Assembly: GCA_021804595.1 (NCBI GenBank)
Contig: JAJZHH010000003.1
Location: 1 to 49,255 of the forward strand
Reading direction: 5' to 3'
DNA length: 49,255 nt
Source of the DNA: Pseudomonadota bacterium
GTDB lineage: Bacteria > Pseudomonadota > Gammaproteobacteria > Burkholderiales > Burkholderiaceae_C
The position numbers and the translations under genes were made by a program. Position 1 is the first letter of the stretch. Every line of letters begins with the position of its first letter. Shown piece by piece: positions 43,404 through 49,255 of this stretch. The notes under the pieces were generated by a model. The model made no database searches. It saw only the letters and a program-made list of their open reading frames with translations, and was not told the DNA's origin.

Positions 43404-43421
43404 ACTGTCATTCTATCCAGT
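43404..43421 (-). promoter_or_regulatory. LexA-binding SOS box
   Basis: ACTGT-N8-CCAGT matches the gammaproteobacterial/betaproteobacterial SOS consensus CTGT-N8-ACAG with one mismatch, and keeps ACTG/CAGT dyad symmetry. It lies 66 bp before the lexA ATG and 90 bp before the divergent guaB ATG. Its natural target is lexA. Confidence 0.85.
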
Positions 43422-43511
43422 CTCGCGCGTCGCGCCAGGCTGCGCGGCCGCGGCGGGCATGGAGCGCACCCGCGATGTCCTCTATCATTGCGTTTTGCGC
43501 CTGGAGGATTT

Positions 43512-44987
43512 ATGCGCCTGCTCGGTAACGCGTTGACTTTCGACGACGTCCTGCTCGTTCCCGCCCATTCCCAAGTCCTGCCCAAAGACACCAGCCTGGC
43601 AACCCAGCTGACGCGCCGGGTCCGGCTGAACATTCCGCTGGTGTCGGCAGCGATGGACACCGTGACCGAATCGCGACTGGCGATCGCGATGGCGCAGGAA
43701 GGCGGCATCGGCATCATCCACAAGAATCTGTCGCCGAAGGCACAGGCCACCGAGGTGGCGCGAGTCAAGCGCTTCGAGTCCGGTGTGCTGAAGGACCCGA
43801 TCACGATCTCCCCCGGGGTCAAGGTCAGCGACGTGCTCGCGCTGTCGCGCCAGCACGGTATTTCGGGCTTTCCGGTGGTCGACCAGGGCAAGGTCGTCGG
43901 CATCGTGACCAACCGCGACCTGCGCTTCGAAAGCCGCCTCGACCTGCCGGTGCGCGAAATCATGACGCCGCGCGAGCGCCTGATCACGGTGCGCGAGGGC
44001 GCCACCCCCGACGAAGCCAAGGCGCTGATGCACCACCACCGCCTCGAGCGCGTGCTCGTGATCAACGACGCGTTCGAGCTGCGCGGGTTGATGACGGTGA
44101 AGGACATCCTGAAAGCCACCGAGCGCCCGAACGCGGCGCGCGACCCGCAGGGCAAGCTGCGCGTGGGCGCCGCAGTGGGCGTGGGCGAAGGCACCGAGGA
44201 GCGGGTCGAACTGCTGGTTCGCGCCGGCGTCGACGTCATCGTCGTCGACACCGCGCACGGCCACAGCCAGGGCGTGCTCGATCGCGTGCGCTGGGTCAAG
44301 GACAACTTCCCCGACGTCGACGTGATCGGCGGCAACATCGCCACCGGCGAGGCCGCGCGCGCGCTGGCCGAGGCCGGCGCCGACGGCGTCAAGGTCGGCA
44401 TCGGCCCGGGGTCGATCTGCACCACGCGCATCGTCGCCGGCGTCGGCGTGCCGCAGGTCACCGCGATCGCCAACGTCGCCGCAGCGCTCGAAGGCACCGG
44501 CGTGCCGCTGGTCGCCGACGGCGGCGTGCGCTATTCGGGCGACATCTCCAAGGCCATCGCCGCCGGCGCGCACAGCGTGATGATGGGCAGCATGTTCGCC
44601 GGCACCGAGGAGGCTCCGGGCGAGGTCATCCTGTACCAGGGACGCTCGTACAAGAGCTACCGCGGCATGGGCTCGATCGGCGCGATGAACGCCGGCTCGG
44701 CCGACCGCTATTTCCAGGACGGCAACCAGGCGCCGTCGGCCGCCGGCGCCGAGAAATTCGTCCCCGAAGGCATCGAGGGCCGCGTGCCTTACAAGGGCTC
44801 GCTGGCGGCGATCCTGTACCAGCTCGTCGGCGGCGTGCGCTCGTCGCTGGGCTACTGCGGCTGCGCGAACATCGAGACCATGCGCAACCGCGCGCAGTTC
44901 GTGCAGATCACCGCTGCGGGCATGCGCGAGAGCCATGTGCACGACGTGCAGATCACCAAGGAAGCACCGAACTACCACGCCGACTGA
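43512..44987 (+). CDS. guaB: IMP dehydrogenase
   Basis: A 491-residue enzyme converting IMP to XMP with NAD+, the committed step to GMP. The TIM barrel is interrupted by two CBS domains (~90-205). The catalytic cysteine loop [11 protein letters not shown] (~300-310) and the flap YRGMGS are intact. ATG 43512 is supported by GGAGG at 43503-43507. It is followed by guaA after 12 bp, a standard operon. A TATCAT at 43483-43488 is a possible -10, without a good -35. Confidence 0.97.
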   Translation: MRLLGNALTFDDVLLVPAHSQVLPKDTSLATQLTRRVRLNIPLVSAAMDTVTESRLAIAMAQEGGIGIIHKNLSPKAQATEVARVKRFESGVLKDPITISPGVKVSDVLALSRQHGISGFPVVDQGKVVGIVTNRDLRFESRLDLPVREIMTPRERLITVREGATPDEAKALMHHHRLERVLVINDAFELRGLMTVKDILKATERPNAARDPQGKLRVGAAVGVGEGTEERVELLVRAGVDVIVVDTAHGHSQGVLDRVRWVKDNFPDVDVIGGNIATGEAARALAEAGADGVKVGIGPGSICTTRIVAGVGVPQVTAIANVAAALEGTGVPLVADGGVRYSGDISKAIAAGAHSVMMGSMFAGTEEAPGEVILYQGRSYKSYRGMGSIGAMNAGSADRYFQDGNQAPSAAGAEKFVPEGIEGRVPYKGSLAAILYQLVGGVRSSLGYCGCANIETMRNRAQFVQITAAGMRESHVHDVQITKEAPNYHAD

Positions 44988-44999
44988 GCGGCTCGCACG

Positions 45000-46576
<1,577 letters not shown>

Positions 46577-46592
<16 letters not shown>

Positions 46593-46703
46593 GCCGGACC
46601 AGCAGCAGCCCCTGCGGGCTGCTGCGCGCCGGCTTACTCCGAGCGGCTTGCAAGCCGCGAGGTGGGTGGTGACCTACCCAGGACTGTGTCGAGCACGGCG
46701 CGC
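46577..46703. repeat. Direct repeat, left copy (guaA 3' end plus palindrome plus repeat unit)
   Basis: These 127 bases are identical to 49129-49255. The left edge is sharp: base 46576 is C and base 49128 is T. The repeat includes the last four sense codons and stop of guaA, the 55-bp palindrome and one 74-bp tandem unit. The right edge is unknown because the second copy meets the window end. Confidence 0.95.
46586..46640. terminator. 55-bp palindrome containing the guaA stop; likely bidirectional terminator
   Basis: GGAGTAAGCCGG (46586-46597) pairs with CCGGCTTACTCC (46629-46640), and inside it GCAGCAGCCC pairs with GGGCTGCTGC around a CTGC loop. The stem therefore has 12 and 10 bp separated by a small internal loop. 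The left arm includes the guaA TAA, and the right arm reads as a TAA on the minus strand. No T-tract follows either way, so any termination would be by structure rather than the classical intrinsic type. Confidence 0.65.
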
Positions 46704-46878
46704 CGGGTCATTCCGAGCGGCTTGCAAGCCGCGAGGTGGGTGGTGACCTACCCAGGACTGTGTCGAGCACGGCGCGCCGGGTCATTCCGAGCGGCTTGCC
46801 AGCCGCGAGGTGGGTGGTGACCTACCCAGGACCGTCTCGAGCGCGGCGCGCCGGCTTACTCCGAGCCGCTTGCCAGCC
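46624..46878. repeat. 74-bp tandem repeat array, three units plus a partial fourth
   Basis: Units start at 46624, 46698, 46772 and 46846, each exactly 74 bp apart. Each unit contains GCGCGCCGG, a perfect 16-bp palindrome GCGGCTTGCAAGCCGC (degraded in later units) and GGGT-N8-ACCC. Unit 3 has several substitutions, and the partial fourth merges into the 3' end of the MFS remnant. A further copy begins at 49176. The units do not encode protein in a consistent frame. Confidence 0.92.
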
Positions 46879-47097
46879 AGTCCCCGCGCAGCAAGGCTGC
46901 CGCGACGATCTTCAGTCCCGCGGGCAACGCGCAGTAGGCGATGACGAGCGGGGGAAGGGGGCCCGGGCTCGGCGTTCCGGGGGGGTAGCCCAGCCACGCG
47001 AGCATGGGCAGCGAGATGCCCGCGGCCAGCGGCGAGATCAGCCAGGCGCAGATCTTCGTGGCCACGCTGGGGGCGTTGAAACACGCATGGCTCCCCC
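46856..47097 (-). pseudogene. C-terminal remnant of an MFS (GPH-like) transporter gene
   Basis: About 75-80 codons ending at a TAA (46856-46858) encode two membrane-like segments: SPLAAGISLPMLAWLGYPPG and LVIAYCALPAGLKIVAAALL. This is how the last helices of GPH/MFS sugar-cation symporter-like proteins look. There is no upstream part; the frame runs into the AbiEii gene, and no start or ribosome-binding site is seen. The upstream edge near 47097 is approximate. I infer that a full convergent transporter gene once followed guaA here, or still does beyond the window. Confidence 0.5.
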
Positions 47098-47124
47098 AAG
47101 CAACCCCTGTTGATTTCGTTGTCG

Positions 47125-48008
47125 CTACGCGGCAGCCTTGTTTACCTTGGTTTCGAGGTCGGCACATGCGTCCAACAGCTCGTCGAAGGAAACGGCATTG
47201 CCTACCATCACTTCGTCCGCCAACATGGCGGAGTAGTCCTTGGCGAGTGCAGTCTTTGCTTCGCCTGCGGGCACGATTTTCAGATTCCCCGTGGTCGCAG
47301 GCAGGTAGTCGATCACCTGGCCGTCGGCGTCTTTCTCGATGAAGAAGTAGGACTTGTGGCGGGCGACGGCGGTTGCCACCGCGCGATCGGCCATGACGGC
47401 GGTGAAGTGCGGGCTTCGGGCGATCGCAGCCAGGTCGTGCCAATGGCGCGCGTAGCGTTCGCTGCGGATGCGGCCTTGGGCGCAGAACACGTGCGCAGCG
47501 GTGGCCTTCTCCCAAAAGGTGCGCGCGACGGTCATGACCAGCGGCGAGGCAGTGGGGAACGACACGTCAGGCAAGTGTTCGGCGATGTCGCAAGTCACCT
47601 GGAAGACCTGATGCGGCTCGCCGGTGGCGCGCGCCCCGAACTCCAGCGTGACGACGGGCGCCACGTAACCAGTTCCTTGCGTCAGGGCAGGATAGTGGAG
47701 CTGGCCTGGCTGCGGCTGGCCGGTAGGTCGCCACCTGCGCCGATCAAGTCCGGGATCAGTTTGCGGATGTCGTAAGTCAGGTCGATGTCTTCGGAGAAGC
47801 GGTCGATGACCTTGTAAACCTTGGACAGCGACGTGCCACCCTTGAAGGTCAGATCGGCCGCGAGCGGCGATGCGAACAGGGTGCGCAGCGTCCACACCAC
47901 CCACACGTCCTTTTCGAGCAGGTGGGCGGGGCGGCCGGTTTCGGCACGCCCGTATTCCAGCGCCTCGCGTTGATCTTCTTGGCTCAGGTCGAAGAAATAT
48001 TCAGCCAC
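47125..48008 (-). pseudogene. AbiEii-type nucleotidyltransferase toxin gene, broken by deletion and frameshift
   Basis: The N-terminal part (48008 down to ~47704) encodes YFFDLSQEDQREALEYG, the nucleotidyltransferase motif GGTSLSKVY and SEDIDLTYD, the conserved core of DUF1814/AbiEii toxins. At SRSQA (47703) the frame is lost and stops at 47682. In another frame the homologous C-terminal part resumes with LHYPAL (47700) and runs intact to 47125 (NKAAA). From memory of the family, roughly 50 residues between these blocks are missing. A deletion not divisible by three has therefore inactivated the gene. The GTG start overlaps the abiEi stop by 8 bp. AbiEii proteins are GTP-binding or tRNA nucleotidyltransferase toxins. 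Confidence 0.8.
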
Positions 48009-48597
48009 GTGCGGCTTCCTCGCCGATGGCTTGCGCCATCCAGCCGGGCAGCGTCGCACGTGCCGCAGCCAGTGCCTGCCATTCGGCGCGGGGCAGGGTA
48101 CGGCGTAGCGACGCCAGCGAGGGGCCGGCGTGCGCCGGGCCGATCCAGGCCAGCGCGCGCACGGCTGCGCCGGCCGGCCGCGCGCCCAGCGCCAGCATCC
48201 AGCGCGGCGCGTGCTTGACCAGCACTTCGGAACGGCCGAGCTTGAGCTTGCGGGTGCGGCCGGATGTCAGATAGACCTCGCGGATAGGTACTTGCTGCGT
48301 CAGGCCCAAGGCATTGGCCGCGCTGGCTCCGTGCGGCACGACGATTTCGCCGCTTTGCTCGGCCAGTGCCTGGACGACCTTCTCGGGCGCGGGAGCGCGC
48401 GAGCCGAACCGGCTGGAAACCGGGGCAGAGTAGGCACCCCGCGCCACGCGCAGCAGCTTGCCGGTCTGGGCCAGTCGGGAGAACGCCTGATCCACCGCCG
48501 ACCGGCTTCCCAAGTGCAGAAACTCCTTGGGCGACAGCACGCCCCCCTCGGGAAGCGAGCGGGCTTGTTGCAGGATGATTTCGGGCAGTGTGTTCAT
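48001..48597 (-). CDS. AbiEi-type (DUF6088) antitoxin/transcription regulator
   Basis: A 198-residue protein with an N-terminal winged helix-turn-helix (LPEGGVLSPKEFLHLGSR; GKLLRVARGAYSAP) and the family core VVPHGASAANALGLTQQVP and REVYLTSGRTRKLKLG. It matches DUF6088 proteins, the antitoxin/repressor partners of AbiEii toxins in type IV systems. The ORF is intact. AGAGGTG precedes ATG 48597. The downstream toxin gene overlaps it by 8 bp but is broken. These cassettes defend against phage by abortive infection and also stabilise mobile elements. Confidence 0.85.
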   Translation of the reverse strand: MNTLPEIILQQARSLPEGGVLSPKEFLHLGSRSAVDQAFSRLAQTGKLLRVARGAYSAPVSSRFGSRAPAPEKVVQALAEQSGEIVVPHGASAANALGLTQQVPIREVYLTSGRTRKLKLGRSEVLVKHAPRWMLALGARPAGAAVRALAWIGPAHAGPSLASLRRTLPRAEWQALAAARATLPGWMAQAIGEEAARG

Positions 48598-49128
48598 GGA
48601 GCACCTCTCGGACAGAGAAATGATACACCAGTTTCTGACATCTTGGCAGCAGCATTCCTGCCTGTATGCGCGCGTATTCGGCGAGGCGGTCGAGAAAGAC
48701 AGGGAAGGGCAATAGGTGTGCTTCCAGCCGCAATGCAGGGCGAGGCGTTGAGAGGGGCGTCCCGAGTGTTCTTGCGAACGTTGTCGCTGTCGTAGTCTGG
48801 ATACGACTGGCGAAACAAGTCCAAATCAAAGGCGCCTTGCGGTAGACCAATCGCAGCAACGGCCGCGACTCGCTGCGCAGTAAAAATGGCTATCCGACCG
48901 AACAAGCCGTGAGGCTCCCCATCGTGGAGCATGTCGGAGTGCATCGACTCCAGGGAGCTGAAGTGCGGTCGCCAGTCCGGTATGGTTGAAGCCGATTGAT
49001 GATGAGCCGATGCCGCGCAAACCGGCGCCAGCAAAGGGCGTGTTTTTCTGACGGTAAAAGCGACGGTAAAGGTCCGTGTCGATCAAAGCCAATCTCTTTA
49101 ATCACGCGGACTTGCGTGACTCGTTGAT
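48598..49128. other. 531-bp lower-GC accessory DNA with an unrecognised ORF
   Basis: No known gene is identified. On the minus strand a frame from an ATG at 48944 to about 48720 has coding-like codon use and reads HDGEPHGLFGRIAIFTAQRV followed by AAVAAIGLPQGAFDLDLF. The same frame continues less convincingly to 48594, overlapping the abiEi start. Base composition is less GC-rich than the flanks, which suggests foreign origin or decay. The rightmost 100 bp are the least GC-rich and end at the direct repeat. Confidence 0.4.
48602..48625 (-). promoter_or_regulatory. abiEi promoter -10 and ribosome-binding site
   Basis: On the minus strand TATCAT (48620-48625), preceded by TG, forms an extended -10-like element. 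AGAGGTG (48602-48608) is the ribosome-binding site. No good -35 is seen. Homologous antitoxins repress their own promoter, so an operator may overlap here. Confidence 0.4.
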
Positions 49129-49255
49129 GATCGAATGGGAGTAAGCCGGACCAGCAGCAGCCCCTGCGGGCTGCTGCGCGCCGGCTTACTCCGAGCGGCT
49201 TGCAAGCCGCGAGGTGGGTGGTGACCTACCCAGGACTGTGTCGAGCACGGCGCGC
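49129..49255. repeat. Direct repeat, right copy (guaA 3' end duplicate)
   Basis: Identical to 46577-46703 over all 127 bases available. It starts with the last 16 nt of guaA, detached from the gene, then the palindrome and a complete 74-bp unit (49176-49249). It reaches the window end, so more repeat units or the intact convergent transporter gene may follow. Confidence 0.95.

Noticed and set aside
46624-46878. CRISPR array
   Set aside because: The 74-bp units are contiguous with no unique spacers, and no cas genes are present.
49060-49155. Short plus-strand ORF ending in the duplicated guaA codons (reads ...DSLMIEWE)
   Set aside because: It is only about 22 codons from a GTG, with no ribosome-binding site. 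The fusion to the guaA tail is a chance effect of the repeat position.

Overview
The window is high-GC (roughly 70% by eye) bacterial chromosome. Its gene order points to a betaproteobacterium of the order Burkholderiales. The best evidence is the run ndk-rlmN-pilW-rodZ-ispG-hisS-yfgM-bamB-der-hfq-hflX-hflK-hflC-hisZ-purA, together with lexA/guaB/guaA and a complete cbb3 oxidase locus beside an FNR-type regulator. I cannot name the genus from sequence alone. The window opens inside a ferredoxin-NADP reductase gene and closes inside a repeat, so it may be one assembled contig.

Region 1 (1-8.1 kb): a 7Fe ferredoxin with its reductase, a medium/long-chain acyl-CoA ligase, a two-gene YeeE/YedE sulfur transporter divergent from a persulfide-dioxygenase-like metallo-beta-lactamase protein, a tandem HD-GYP protein, and the transcription accessory protein Tex with an Arg-Gly repeat tail. 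Region 2 (8.1-18.1 kb): a microaerobic respiration locus, ccoI-ccoS / ccoN-ccoO-ccoQ-ccoP / ccoG-ccoH, a small membrane protein, fnr and a TauE/SafE-like membrane protein. Good FNR boxes (TTGAC-N4-GTCAA) lie before ccoN and before the persulfide dioxygenase gene. This suggests that oxygen sensing couples the high-affinity oxidase to sulfur handling.

Region 3 (18.1-22.2 kb): a NUDIX hydrolase, an orphan 2Fe-2S flavoprotein reductase, scpB, and an RluB pseudouridine synthase with long disordered, internally repeated ends. Region 4 (22.2-38.1 kb): dense core genes, many overlapping by ATGA or GTGA, covering nucleotide metabolism, rRNA/tRNA modification, isoprenoid synthesis, outer-membrane assembly, ribosome assembly, Hfq, membrane-protease regulation and histidine/purine synthesis. 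Region 5 (38.1-43.4 kb): a permease, a small DUF465 protein, a CtaG-like oxidase assembly factor, RraA, a secreted DUF3443-like protein, and lexA with a convincing SOS box.

Region 6 (43.5-49.3 kb): guaB-guaA, then an accessory segment. The last 16 nt of guaA, a palindrome containing its stop codon, and part of a 74-bp tandem repeat array recur exactly 2,552 bp downstream as a perfect direct repeat of at least 127 bp that runs to the window end. Between the copies lie a C-terminal remnant of a convergent MFS-type transporter gene, an AbiE-type (type IV) toxin-antitoxin pair whose toxin gene is broken by an internal deletion and frameshift, and about 500 bp of unrecognised DNA. This looks like a small non-autonomous island at the guaA 3' end, a site known to attract genomic islands. 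It is the most unusual part of the window. The exact 127-nt overlap also matches what a k=127 de Bruijn assembly would leave, so the junction needs independent reads.
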